Origin: Asterias amurensis
Lineage: Eukaryota; Echinodermata; Asteroidea; Forcipulatida; Asteriidae
Assembly (NCBI RefSeq): GCF_032118995.1
Contig: NC_092665.1
Coordinates: 3,198,001 to 3,262,000 of the forward strand
Length of the DNA stretch: 64,000 nt
Direction of reading: 5' to 3'
How positions within the stretch are numbered: the stretch's first letter is position 1; each line of letters starts with the position of its first letter. Below the pieces are notes generated by a model, which searched no databases, was not told where the DNA came from, and saw only the letters and a list, made by a program, of their open reading frames with translations. Shown piece after piece: positions 1-12,300 of the stretch. Position numbers and translations under genes: made by a program.

Positions 1-34
1 ATTATAGACCGATTGCAATAGCGCGGTCTATAAT
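1..34. repeat. short inverted repeat at window edge
   Basis: The first 11 bases (attatagaccg) are repeated as their reverse complement at 24-34 (cggtctataat), giving a small hairpin with a 12-base loop. It may be the end of a larger element cut by the window. Nothing coding is nearby. Confidence 0.45.
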
Positions 35-244
35 TATAGCCAGTCTTTAATCTGTAGCCTGCTCTGAGCTGGCTATAATCGATCTTTGTTTTTTGTTTTT
101 AAAGATGGCACTACATTTGTTAGTTGTAGATGATTTGATACAAAGAGCTCTAGGATTAGATTTTATTTTAGAAATAGATTACACCCATGGGAGGCATTAT
201 GATGATGATAACTGACTGGTCCCAGACCGCTGACTTAGACCATT

Positions 245-330
245 TTATTGCAACCCGTCCCAGTTGGTAGAGCATCTACCCGGGAAGTCGTGGGTCTTTG
301 GGTTCAAATTCCAATGAGGACCACTTGATT
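245..330 (+). repeat. tRNA-like SINE head fragment
   Basis: The stretch holds an A-box-like core (agttggtagagcat) followed about 35 bases later by a B-box-like core (ggttcaaattcc), the internal RNA polymerase III promoter spacing of a tRNA. The arms do not fold into a proper cloverleaf, so this is a tRNA-derived SINE head or decayed copy and not a working tRNA gene. A second weak A-box-like core (agttggtagagtgctg) occurs near 580. Confidence 0.5.
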
Positions 331-639
331 TTTGATATGGTTTTTCTTTTCAGATCTGGAGGATTGGTCTGATGGGGCACAACTGTCGACCATACAACGT
401 TGACAAGCTCTTAAATGCCTTCAAGGAAGCACTTCAACACTGCGGAATGACGATCCCATCATCCAAACTGTAGTCGCACTACTCTACAAGGAAGAGGTAA
501 AAAAAAATTAACCAAAGATCCTAATTCTTCCACTTTGATAATCATTTTATCTAATGCCGCCAACATAGGATTATATATCAGTTGGTAGAGTGCTGTTTTC
601 CACTCCAGTCAACTCTTTGTTTAATCCCCAGATCATTTG

Positions 640-989
640 TAGAGTGTCACGGCGAGTGGTTAAGTGCATCGAATTCAAGTTCTGGTGCTAATTCACCGGA
701 GTGTGGGTTCGAATCCCGGTCGTGACCCTTGTGTCCTTGAGCAAGATACTTTACTATAATTGCTTCTCTTCACCCAGGGGTATAAATGGGTACCTGCCAG
801 GGTAGAGGTTGATATTGTGAATGAAAAGCTTTCGGAGCGCCACGGCAGCTCGGGGCTGTATACTCCCTAATGGGAGCTGAGAAAGATTAAAGGGATGTTT
901 ATTGGCCCAATGACCAGGGGACTAGTGTAAAGCGCATTGATACGGTTTATTGTGAAATGCGCTATATAAGAATTTGTTATTATTATTAT
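640..989 (+). mobile_element. tRNA-headed SINE with LINE-like (ATT)n tail
   Basis: A tRNA-like head at 640-727 has the A-box region gagtggttaagtgc and the B box gggttcgaatcccgg. A body follows (cttgagcaagatactttact), then a 3' region from about 845 containing gtatactccctaatgggagc, caatgaccagggg and gcgctatataag, ending in an (ATT)n tail at 975-990. The last 140 bases closely match the 3' end of the LINE fragment at 46.5-46.75 kb. That indicates a SINE moved by that LINE's reverse transcriptase. A MITE begins directly at the tail. Confidence 0.75.
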
Positions 990-1282
990 TTAAAGGGAGT
1001 GGACACTATTGGTAATTACTGAAACTAAATATCAGTAATGTGGAGAGGTTGGTAGTATAAAACATTTGGCTCCCTCTGAAGTGAAGTAGTTTTCACGAAA
1101 GAAGTAATTTTCCATAAATTTAATTTTGAGACCTCAAGTTGAGAATTTGACAATGTTTGAGGTCTCAAAATTGAGCATCTGAAAGTACACAACTTCGAGT
1201 GACAAGGTTTTTTCTTTTCTTTCATAGTTATCTTGCAACTCCGACGACCGATCATGCTCAAATTTTCACAGGTTGCTGGCAG
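990..1282 (+). repeat. MITE family A copy, 3'-truncated
   Basis: Begins with the family A terminal sequence (taaagggagtggacactatt) and continues with the family interior to about 1282. The far inverted repeat is missing, and a rearranged piece of the same family follows at about 1318-1350. It directly abuts the (ATT)n tail of the preceding SINE. Confidence 0.65.
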
Positions 1283-1891
1283 TGTTATAAGCACTTTATG
1301 TAATCCACCATAAACAAAATCTGACAAACCTGTAGAAGTTTGAGATCGATCGGCCATCTGGGTCACAAGAGAACAGTGACAAACCAATTACAAATTTTGC
1401 ATTGCATCGATGCCAACTTAACAAATGAATAAAACTTTGGTAATTATTTTAAACTAAGCAAAATTTCATAAGCCACTACTTTTTAAGCCAAACTTACAAA
1501 GGCACCGTAAAGTTTTTTGGCATTTTGACTGGTTAGCTTTTTCTACTTAAGCGTCAATCACAGGGTTAATATATTTTCCCTTTCTGTAAGTTAACAAATG
1601 TTTCAATATTAACTATTTAGTGGCGGGTAAACTGATTTGTTTAATTATTAAAGATTTTTATATACGTTGCCTATTTAATGAATGGGTTAGCTGGCCTTAG
1701 CTTTTGAACCATAGCCTATGTTGTATATTTCAAAAGTATACTATAAACTAGATTTATACAGAAATTAGATTAGAAACAATGAAATTATGACAAACAAATT
1801 AATAAACATGTTTTCTTGTCTTTATGACTTATAGATTTGAACATAGGGACAACTATTACTTCTAAACTTTCATTTAAAAAAATTTTTGTTC

Positions 1892-2279
1892 TTAAAGGCA
1901 GTGGACACTATTGGTAATTATCAAAGACTAGCCTTCACACTTGGTGAATCTCAACATATGCAAAAAATAACTAACCTGTGAAAATTTGAGCTCAATCGGT
2001 CATCGAACTTGCGAGATAATAATGAAAGCAAAAAACACCCTTGTCACACGAAGTTGTGTGCTTTCAGATGCTTGATTTCGAGACCTCAAGTTCTAAATCT
2101 GAGGTCACGAAATCAAATTCGTGGAAAATTACTTCTTCTCGGAAAGTATATAGCACTTCAGAGGAAGCCGTTTCTCGCAATGTTTTATACTATCAACCTC
2201 TCCCCATTACTGGTCACCAAGAAAGGTTTAATGTAAATAATTATTTTGAGTAATTACCAATAGTGTCCACTGCCTTTAA
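1892..2279 (-). repeat. MITE family A, full-length copy
   Basis: Both ends carry the inverted repeat ttaaaggcagtggacact / agtgtccactgcctttaa, about 28 bp with few mismatches. The interior matches the other copies: tcaaagactagcc, tttgagctcaatcggtc, a hairpin around 'gagacctcaag', cagagg-agccgtttctc and ttattttgagtaattacc. TTAA at both ends is compatible with TTAA target use. Overlapping short ORFs here are chance frames within the repeat. Confidence 0.85.
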
Positions 2280-2614
2280 TGTTAGAATTCAGTTTTAATT
2301 TATGCGAAACTACGTCCAAACATTATCTGGTGGTCTCGTTTATCAACGAAGTTGCTTTTTATGATCAGTATTCGGTAATCCATAAAGAACAATATTGTTA
2401 ATATTTCAATAAAAATTTAATATCTATTTTGAAATTACCAATTAAAATGAGTAAATAAGAGTTCCAATTTGTTTCACCGTCTCAATAAACATCAATTAAA
2501 GTAGTTTTGTTTTAAATTATATAAGACCGGAAAGCCCATAAGGGAACGCCAAAAAAGGTGCCCACACAAAAAACAGGTACGGGTAGTGTCTTCGAAAAAA
2601 AGGAGGGTGCAAAC

Positions 2615-2890
2615 TAGCCTGAACATCTGACGTCACACTTCGAGTTTGTGAATAACTCCAGAGAGTGCATAATGGTAAATTCTCGTCCATAATCACCTTT
2701 CACCTGCATTCATATGCAGACGAGCGCAAGTGCAGCTGCCAAACGTCACCTCGGACCAATCAAAACAGATATAGAAAGCCTACGTCACTGCACGTTTATC
2801 CAATGAAATGATTGTATCAAATTAAATCGCTGGTGTCTCTCAAATGAAATCGCTTACCCTTGCGGATGAAGACAGGGGACCAGTCTAGGT
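2615..2890 (-). repeat. Family F dispersed repeat
   Basis: Starts ctagcctgaacatctgacgt and ends gacaggggaccagtctag. The interior has cttcgag-gtgaataa, a cgtcacctcggaccaatc segment and gcctacgtcactgcac. The same order of segments, in one orientation or the other, recurs near 9.8, 12.35, 22.83 and 41.46 kb. The two ends are not inverted repeats of each other, unlike the other families in the window. Confidence 0.65.
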
Positions 2891-3905
2891 GGAAACATGA
2901 TCCGTGGCGCGCCGCCATTGAAATGAAATTGAAGAATAATGAAAAATGTAGTCTTGAAAATCTAAAATGAAATGAATGTCTAGAATTAACTTTAATTACT
3001 GAGCAGAACGGAATAACACGTCCACGAAAACTAAATTAAATGCAATGCATGTTGTAGCTAAAAAGTTTCACCTTTGTTTTGATCGAATCGGGGAAAATAC
3101 GTGTACTTGAATACCTTACACTTTTGATGAAATTGACCTGGAAAACCTTTACAAACCCTGTACTAAGCTATACTTCCCATTTGCAGGCGGTGATGTTTAC
3201 AACCCAATATGTATCATTTCTGTTCGAAATATGTCCACTCCCAAAATATTGCGAATCGGGTATGTGTTCACACAACAAAGTTACTCATCAGGGGTTTTAC
3301 TTGGTCGATTTAGACACGCTTTATATTTTCACAAATAATTTCAAAATGGCCGCTTTTTAGGCCTACAATATAAATACTGTCAACATTTTGCTGTTTTTTG
3401 CTGCACACCATAGGTTTTGCATTATTCTATACAGAGCTACAATGGCACCTGGGTACCTATTAGCGTGTCACGTGATATTTCTTGTAATTATGCAAATATT
3501 TCTGTATATTTTATGTGGAGTGAGGTAGTTGTATTTCCACGAAAAAAGGTCAGGCATCCGGGCCCGGGGAAATCCGGCCGAGTGTACGCCAATAATGTGT
3601 TTTATATAGAAGGCCTACTATGTACAAAGTCTAATGTACAAGACGAGTAAAATCTACTCCCGACATTGTGTGCACAAAGTGATAAATCAACAAACACAAC
3701 AGACTGTCAACATAAAGCGAATAGTTTATAAGCAAATCCCTACATGTTACAAAATACATGTACGTATACCAATAACTTGATGTTGGAAAATTATTAACTT
3801 GAGTTGACGATAGGCCACGTTTTGGAGACAACAAGATAATCGATCGTACCTCTATATTCAGCTGGAAAGTGTACCCGTGATACTCACACTGTCGACTGAC
3901 ATTTA
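2891..3905. other. non-coding stretch, nothing recognised
   Basis: About 1 kb with no supported exon. The short open frames here (93 and 77 codons on plus) show no family motif and no flanking splice-site pattern. A dispersed repeat too divergent to recognise is possible. Confidence 0.4.
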
Positions 3906-3906
3906 C

Positions 3907-4262
3907 ACTAAAAACTAAACAGTTGAATCCAACACTTGCATGAGTTCGGTGACGTGAGTGACTACACTTTGAAAGTGTTGGGTCCAGCGTTTGGTTTGTT
4001 AAATCTAGCAGTTTAAATTTTTGATCCAACACAAAAAGGGTTAATTCAACAATTTATTAAGTGTTATTTCAACATTTCTCAAACAAATTCCTAATATGAA
4101 TTATTGGAGTAGCTTTTTAAACGTTAAACTGTCACTTAAGTTGTTGACTGAATACTTTAAAATTCTGGATTTAACATTAAATGCTGGATTCAACACTTTC
4201 AAAGTGTAGTCACTCACCGAACTCATGCAAGTGTTGGACTCAACTTTTTAGTTTTTAGAGTG
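3907..4262. repeat. long-arm foldback element
   Basis: The left arm at 3907-3983 (tacactaaaaactaaacagt, then ccaacacttgcatgagttcg and gactacactttgaaagtgtt) reappears as its reverse complement at 4190-4262 (caacactttcaaagtgtagt, then cgaactcatgcaagtgttgg, ending tttttagagtgta). Arms of about 75 bp flank an A/T-rich centre, the structure of a foldback MITE. A 133-codon minus-strand frame overlapping it is a by-product. Confidence 0.75.
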
Positions 4263-4400
4263 TACCAACAATGTTCATGTACATGGGTTTAGACAGCTTG
4301 TAAAAAGTTGGTGTGCAACTCGATAATCGATAATCAAGGATATAACTTCGATCTCATGTGGGGGAATGGGGTATAGTGGTCCAAGTGCTTAAAGGCACTG

Positions 4401-4694
4401 GGTGGATTTCACAAAGGTAGTCCTAACTTAGGACTAGTCCTAGGCAATGCTAGGAGATAGGACCAGTCCTAAGTTAGGACCAGTAACTCATCCTAACTTA
4501 GGACTGGTCCTATCTCTTAGCATTGCCTAGGACTAGTAAAGGTAGTCCTAACTTAGGACTAGTCCTAGGCAATGCTAAGAGATAGGACTAGTCCTAAGTT
4601 AGGACCAGTAACTCATCCTAACTTAGGACTGGTCCTATCTCTTAGCATTGCCTAGGACTATTCCTAAGTTAGGACTACCTTTGTGAAATCCACC
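4401..4694. repeat. Family B palindromic MITE with internal duplication
   Basis: Starts ggtggatttcacaaaggtag and ends as its reverse complement ctacctttgtgaaatccacc. The interior is built from alternating cctaacttaggactagtcct and taggcaatgctaggagatag modules that are themselves palindromic. A module of about 137 bp is present twice in tandem, making this copy roughly double the size of those at 32.66, 35.8 and 50.0 kb. It is inserted in a family A MITE. Confidence 0.8.
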
Positions 4695-4980
4695 CCTGGA
4701 CACTATTGGTAATTACTCGGCATAACTGTTAGCATAAAACCTTACTTGGTGACGAGCATTGGAGAGCTGTTGATAGTATATAACATTGTGAGAAACGGCT
4801 CCCTCTAAAGCATCATAGTCGTTGAGAATGAGGTTTATAACTAGGCATCTGAAAGCACACAAAGTGCAACAAGGGTGTTTTTCTGTCACTAATCTCGTGC
4901 AACTTCGATGACCATTTGAATCAAAATGTAACCATATTTGTTATTTTATGGGAATGTTGGGATACACCAAGTGAGAATAC

Positions 4981-5225
4981 TGGGGCCAATTTCATAGAGC
5001 TGCTTAAGCAAATAATTTGCTAAAGCACTACAATAGCTTGCTTATTTTACACATGTTACTGGCCGAAATTTCTTTCCATATACATTGCTTTTGACTGGTA
5101 TTTAGCTGTTGTTTACTTAGCGTAACAATTGAGTGGAGTCTTGGCCTGTAATCTGGTTTTACTAAGCAATGATTTTTTTGCTTAAGCAAATATTTTTGCT
5201 TAAGCAGCTCTTTGAAATTGGGGCC
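4981..5225. repeat. Family C MITE
   Basis: Left end tggggccaatttcatagagc tgcttaag and right end cttaagcagctctttgaaat tggggcc are inverted repeats of about 27 bp. It lies inside the family A copy at 4389-5263. Related copies are at 20.05 and 40.26 kb, with weaker relatives near 6.68, 27.5 and 42.43 kb. Confidence 0.75.
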
Positions 5226-5263
5226 TGGTCTTTGACAATAACCAAACGTATCCAGTGCCTTTG

Positions 5264-6358
5264 GTATCCAGTGTCTAAGTTATAGTTCCCTTCTTGTAAC
5301 TTATGACGTCATCGGATGTTTAAAATGAAACAAAGGCAACAATCGAGCATATACTTCCTATGGGATGTTGTGTGTGTATGCCTAAAGCTCAAACAGGAAA
5401 CAAGTTCCTATTTTAGGGATTATACAAATCAAATTATATTCAACTCTGTTTGGGTTCACCTCAGTTTTGTGTACAAATTCTTGGGTTTTTACGTGATTAA
5501 TGTAGTTTACTCAAAATGGCGACTCTCCCTTCTAACACAATAGACCAACCACATTATGTGTCGCACTCTCGTTTTGTGAACCAGGTGGTTTTGATCACAG
5601 TGATGTACCTATATACCTTCTGTATGTTTTGTATACGAATGACTAGGTTTACACAAACACCATTACATTCTCATCAGTAACGGGAATTCCCCCCTCTTCT
5701 TGCGAAATACAGGGAAGTTCCAATATTAAAATGAGCTTCTGGCCCTTTGCGAAACCACGATTCTGTATTTGGGCATTGGTTATGGCTCCATCAACCCAGT
5801 TGAAGCCCCGTAAGAAATGTACACGTTTTAATAACCGACATAATCCAAGCCTATGAGCCCAAACTTTGTTTCGAAAAGGCCCATTGTTGGTGTTCTTTGA
5901 CATTGGTAACCATAGCCTTGTAGTGAGAAACGGTTGAGGGGTTAATGTTCATTTGCAGTAAACTATAATAATATTGTGAGTGTAGGTAGTGTAGCCCGGG
6001 AGCATAATAATCACATTATTATTGTTATGGTAAAACGATCACGGCGGAGCTTTTTGCGTTTCGGAAAAAAGGAGCTGTCTGCGGAACATTTTATCAGAAA
6101 TCAGTTTGTTGTTTCCGGCGCTACTGGTGCTTTCTGCGAAGTAGCTCTTACATCAAATTGACGGCGACGAAAGTGGAATGGATGCTTCGATGTAGCAGAT
6201 GATATAGAACCAGCTAATTCCAGACAACTTGGTAGCCCGATAATTGCGAATGACGATTGGTACCACCAAACAACGCATGGCTGCAAAGTTTCCATAGCTG
6301 TGACGCTCTTGCGAGACTGCATGGTTATTGGAGAGTTTTACAGAAGAGGAATTTTAAA
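5264..6358. other. upstream region of the Mind bomb-like gene
   Basis: No exon is supported. An 84-codon minus-strand frame (5649-5903) and short plus frames show no family motif. The region presumably contains the promoter and 5' UTR of the gene beginning at 6359. A possible splice acceptor (gagagttttacag) ends at about 6343, so a 5' UTR intron is possible. Confidence 0.35.
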
Positions 6359-9300
6359 ATGTTGAAAGGATTACGAGTTGTTCGAGGCCGGGATTGGCGA
6401 TGGGACGACCAGGATGGGGGGAAGGGCAGCGTTGGAACGGTCGTCCCTTCCCAGGTGAAAGAAAGAAGTGAGTATGAATAGTTGTTACCACGGGTTTTAC
6501 GTCACGCGAATATTGGAGATAATAATAATAACCGTATTATTTAGAACGCGCCTTTTGCCAAAGGATACAAAGCGCCAGGTATTATTACTGCAAGGAGTGG
6601 GGCGAATTTTGAGAGATAAGACCTGATACAGTCATGATTAATATTGCGTGGTAATTATATTATTTGCATTTATCAATATCAGGGACCAATTTCATGGATC
6701 CGCTTACCACCGAATTCTTCGCTTACGGAAGACATTCTTCGCTTATACAGTGCAAGCACCGAATTTCTGCGTCGGAAAGCGAAGAATGCTGGAGAACGCA
6801 CGTACCACAAGCGAACATTCCTAACCCGTGAAATTACGCTTGACGTAAGCGGGGAATTCCCTGCTTCCGTAAGCGCCGATTCGTTTCCTTACGGTAAGCA
6901 GAGCCATGCAATGGATCCAGAAGACGGCACAGTTTGTATACCACTTTGCAGAAGGATGTGAAACTATACTTTGTCTGCTTAATATTGTCGGAAAAGCAGT
7001 AGACCTTCCCATTTACAGCACTTTAAAAAATGCAGCAAACAAACCATTACGTCATCGGTATACATTTGGGTCTTTGACTCAACGAAGCCGTATCATTACA
7101 ACTGCAATATCGAGGAATTGGTGTCAAATTAATGTTTTCATGTGTTTTATAACTTCAGTTTTAATATAACATCTGCATCATGTCTGTTAATTTTAGTTAG
7201 CTCCATTATATTATCTTGTTTAATAAGTTCATATAGGCTATACAGTGATTTTATTTGAGAAATCCCCGGGTAGGCATAGTCTTTTAGATTATACTTAAAG
7301 GAACACGTTGCCTTGGATCGGACGAGTTGGTCAAAACAAAAGCGTTTGTAACCGTTTTTTATAAAATGCATATGGTTGGAAAGATGTTTTAAAAGTAGAA
7401 TACAATGATCCACACAAGTTTGCCTCGAAATTGCGTGGTTTTCCTTCTACTGTGCGAACTAACATGGTCGGCCATTTATGGGAGTCAAAATTTTGACCCC
7501 CATAAATGGCCGACGTGTTAGTCGACGAGGTAAAAGGAAAACCACGCAATTTCGAGGCATGTTTGTGTGGATCATTGTATTCTACTTTTACAACATCTTT
7601 CTACCCATATGCATTTTATAAAAAACGGTTACAAACGCTTTTCAAAGACCAACTCGACCGATCCAAGGCAACGTGTTCCTTTAACAGTAATACTCACAGC
7701 TGCATGACTTTAAGATGATCTTTTCCACTTATATAGGCCCTATAATTTCCAACGTTTGTTTTACTTTGTTACTTTGATGGTTTGTGTTAACATCCGGTAA
7801 ACATTGAAGGCATATCCTTAATATTGGAAAAACGGTTACTTACCTCAGTTATTTCTTGTTCTCAACATAATATACAAATATGTAAACTTTCTCAATTCCC
7901 TGTTTATGTCTTTGCAGCCAGCGGAGCATGGGTGCGCTGGGACAGTGGTAAGGCAGCAAATTACCGAGCAGGCGGTACCAAGTTCGATCTAAGAATTTTC
8001 GACAACGCGCAAGTAGGTAAGAAGACTTTAATTATTTCCCATATTTATTTTGATAGTTTGGTGCGAAGGTTCATCTAAAAATTTGTATTCATAAATACCT
8101 CAGACAGTTTCGCTATTCCTATTGGTGGAGAGCGCGTCACGTGGGTGTGTATAAACCTTTGTTTATGACCAGTAAAAAGTGTTGAAACATGGGCGTGACA
8201 CGCGAGCTTGCACCTGTTCTTATAAGACAGTTTCTGCACTCCTATTGGTCTAGAGCAACGGCTGAAACAGTTGTGCCACATCACGCGATACGCGCACAGC
8301 ATACCCTTATAAGGAGTTGTTTACCCAAGGGCGGCGGAGGGCTTTACCATTTCATAGCTGGAGGGGTGTTGTGTTGAAAGAAATCATTGAACAATTATAA
8401 TTTTTGCATTTATTTTACTTTTTGACCCAAAAGTGTTGATGTTTTTGACCGAAAATGTATTTATGAATGGGAATCAAAGATTTTTCGTGAACTGTTTTAC
8501 TCATTTCTAAAAACTACAACACCTCATCAAGTAATATTTTGAAGGAACACGTTGCCTTGGATCGGTCGAGTTGGTCTTTGAAAAGCGTTCTGTAACCGTT
8601 TATAACAAAAATTTGCGTCGACTGTGACGAACATTTTTTCGTGAACTGTTTTACTCATTTCTCAAAACACCTCATAAAGTAATATTTTAAGGGGAGCTTT
8701 CTGGGACCATTATCTTCAAACTGTGTAGGCCTTAGTTTGTTGTCATTTATGTGGACATTGCGTTTTGTGTCCTACCCAAAAAACAACAACAAAAAAACAT
8801 TTTTGGAAGTAGAATTTAACTCTTAGCATGGTGGAAATACGATATGGAAAGGTTTGCGGTAACACGTAATGACTTTCTCTAAATGAGTTGGGGTGGTTCT
8901 GAAAAGAACCGTATATAAGTTTAAACTCGACGTTTCGATCAGTATGCTCTGTATGATCGTCCTTCTTGGAGAAAGCATTTAAGAAATGAACATAGGACCG
9001 ATAACCGTAATAGTGACGTCACTGTTGTTCCTCAATAGGTGTAAAGCATCCAGGCATAATGTGTGACGTTTGCGACTCAAGCAACATTGTTGGGATACGC
9101 TGGAAGTGTAAACAATGTCACGATTATGACCTATGTCATATTTGTTACAATGAAGATAAACACGATCTGACCCATTGCTTCTCCAGGATTGATGCTTACC
9201 ACATCCAGGGGTAAGTAATGTGCAAGATAGGTTTGCCCGGTGAATTTCGGCACAAACAATTCAATTGTATTGAGAAGTGCATGGAAATATATGCATTTTT

Positions 9301-12300
9301 TCAAACAGGTAAATCAAACAGTGTAGGATTTCTTTTTAGGAAACTATGTAAAATCAACTTTAAGTGTTCGTGTTGTTGTTATTCGCTAATGGTGTCCGTG
9401 ATGTTGTCGGCGATCAAAATAACCAACGGTAACTGCTGAGAAGGTCTTTATAGGGTGCGTTCGTTTAGCTTCCCTGGGTCTACCCCCCCCCCGCCCCCCC
9501 CCCCCCCCCGCGACAAGAGGTAAACGAACGACCACTCACCGCTCTCGTAGTGACGTCGTTTACCTGGGGCCAGCCCCCAAGTGACCCACTCCACAAGCAG
9601 GGCATTGGGGGCTGACCTGGGTGAGCCCCTGGAATGACGTCAAAAGCTATTCGAACGCACCGGGGCAGACCGGGGATGACCCAGGGAAGCTAAACGAACG
9701 CACCCATAGATTATTGCTGTGACGTCACAATCCCAAACAGCGCCCTCACTGGGGGTCAAATGAAGACCTATCATTGGCTGAGAGTTGTGTAGACTGGTCC
9801 CCTGTCTTTATCCGCAAGGATAACAACAGCTAGGTACTTGCTAATCAGAACCAGTGATTTCATTGGATAAGCGTGCAGTGCCGTAAGCTTTCTCTACCTG
9901 GAGTTTGATTGGTCTGAGGGGACGTTTGGATCTAGGTCAAAGGTGCAAATGGACGGGAATTGAGTATACGGGCAAGAGGCCACTCACTGGAGTCATTTTA
10001 CGAGCCTCGAAGTGTGACGTGTGCCGCGGCGCGTTCAAGTCAGCACGTTTCCATTATTTATACTCAGTGATGACAGCCAATGCAAGTTGGTTTAAGTAAG
10101 TTAAAAGTCCATTACAAACAGTCCTACTGGGAATTGGTATTGACATGATATTTCTCGTTTGAAGTAATCAAAATGACTTACACTTTCTTTCGCTCGCAGA
10201 GTTGAAGTGCCCCCACGATCGAAATCGACTAAATGCAAAGCCTTGGGCATGTTTCCGGGTGCCCGAGTGATGAGAGGGCCCGATTGGGAATGGAAAGAAC
10301 AAGATGGTAAGTAGGCCTATACAGAACTCGCAATATGAATCTGAAATGCTAACTTTCAATACAGCATGTAAATGGAAGATAAAACAGGGTGCCCATATTT
10401 AAAACAGTGTGTCCAAAAGACACTCGGACACCCCAGCTAACACAATAACACGATTGTGTGTTTTAATCTGACGCAAACCTCCCTCTGTTGTTATGGAACT
10501 GTGGTTAACTATGATTAGTTTTAGAACAAGTTGATTTCAAAACATCGTCCTTTTGGACAGAACTGCATCAGAGTGACCCGGGCCCTCATCCCTCTCAAAT
10601 TATGTGAAGTTGATTGTAGTATATTAAAGAACAGGAGTAAATATTTGTTGAGGAGGGTCCAATTCTAACTCCATAATTTTACTCGTATAGGTGGAGAAGG
10701 CACTGTAGGCGTGGTGTGTGAATTGGACCAAAGCCCTGGCTCCTACCGGTCTTGGGTCAAAGTTCAATGGCCAAGTAAATCCATGAACTCGTACCGATGT
10801 GGCAAGGATGGTAAGATGGACCTACGGTGTTCAGAGAGAGAGACGTGCGGTGAATTCTACATCGATCATCTCCCAAACCTTGGTAAATCTTACAAAAATA
10901 TGTTATAACACTGTAAACACAATCAGCTTTGGGTGGTGGACATGTGCGCTATACGTTGGCCCGTCACGGGCGCCCGCCCATGTGCTGTGCGTCTCAATTT
11001 TTGACTCTGGCAAGATGACGTCATGATGACCATGTTTGTGACAATGAGTGGTAACGTTTAAAAAAAACCTTGATATCCCGGAACATTCTGCCTGATTAAT
11101 GTCATTGTTTTGCGTAAACGTCTTTTTTCTTTTTTCTTTTTAACTGACTGACAAAAAAAAACTAGCCAATGTTCCCCCAAATCTTATGGAGTGTCCCTTT
11201 GACTGTCATTGTCGGTGATTATGGTAATTTTTTTTTCAACTTGCAGATGGAACCAGAGTCCGCCCGTACGTTGAAGCGGGAGACAAAGTTCGTCTGATCG
11301 ACATGGACTACGATAAACTAAAGGAATTGCAGACCACACGCTGCGGCTGGAAAGAAGAAACTGCTAAAGTTAGTCGATATTGAAAAATACTATTTGGTGC
11401 GTTCGAATAGCTTCCCTGGGTCGACCCCGGTCTGCCCCTGGTACGTTCCGGTATGCCCCGGGGTCGACCCTGGGAAGCTAATCGAACGTGCGCCCAATGA
11501 TGAACCCATTCTCATGTCATATGTTGTGTAATGTTATTTGTATTACTATAGGTCTTGGTTGGAACTTTTGGAAGATAATTTGAGTATGAAAAAGCAGCGA
11601 TTTTTAACCAATTATGTTTGACTGTCTGAAGCCAAAGACTGTTTTGGCTGAGAGTTTTTAACCCATTTATTTTTGTTTGTTATGTTTGTTGCTCCTAGTT
11701 CAGAGGGAAAGTCGGCGAGGTCACTTTGGTTGACAAAGACGGCGATATCAAAGTTGATTTCGGAGGGTCATCATCCTTCATCAATCCCCAATGCCTTATA
11801 ATGGAAGAGAGGAAATGTTCTAAATCCAGTGAAGATGTACAAGGTATTTTTGGTTATTATCTTTTGATACTGATGTAAAGAGGCTATAATGACAACATCT
11901 CGCCCTACTTGTTTTCTTTGTTCAACTTGCACCCCTCGCTGAAAAATTCGAAAAGGAGCGGATAGAGCATGCAACAATGATCCCAACAAAGCATTACTAG
12001 GCTCTACACACTACTAGCCTGCAGACGACCGAAAGTGCAGCTGCAAAACGTCACCTCGGTCCAATCTAAACACAGAAACTGGGTGCGTTCGATTAGCTTC
12101 CCTGGGTCGCGGCGGTGCTCACTCGGGTGAGCCCCTGACGGGAGCTAAACGAACGATCACCCACCCTCTCGTGGTGACGGCATGCACCTGGGGCCAGCCC
12201 CCAAGTGACCCACAACAAGCAGGGCACTGGGGGCTGACCCGGGTGATCCCCTGGAATGACGTCAAAGCTATTCGAACGCACCGGGGGCAGGACCGTGGTC

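Larger units (their letters stand above)
4389..5263 (+). repeat. MITE family A copy split by two other elements
   Basis: The family A end (ttaaaggcactg) is at 4389-4400, and its continuation (ggacactattggtaattact) resumes at about 4698. The interior runs to about 4980 and the far end (tctttgacaataaccaaacg, then tccagtgcctttgg) is at 5229-5263. The gaps are filled by a family B element and a family C element, giving a three-layer nest that sets the order of insertion. Confidence 0.75.

Noticed and set aside
3631-4032. 133-codon minus-strand frame
   Set aside because: It overlaps the arm of a foldback element and has no family motif or splice context.
5649-5903. 84-codon minus-strand frame (MSKNTNNGPFRNKV...)
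   Set aside because: It has a start and a stop but no recognisable domain, no splice signals and no second copy, so a chance frame is more likely. Could be revisited with RNA data.
7295-7718. Repeated 60-90 codon frames with ...FEACLCGSLYSTF... on both strands (also near 15.5, 21.0 and 51.2 kb)
   Set aside because: They come from the two arms of family D foldback elements. No start context, conserved protein family or splice support.
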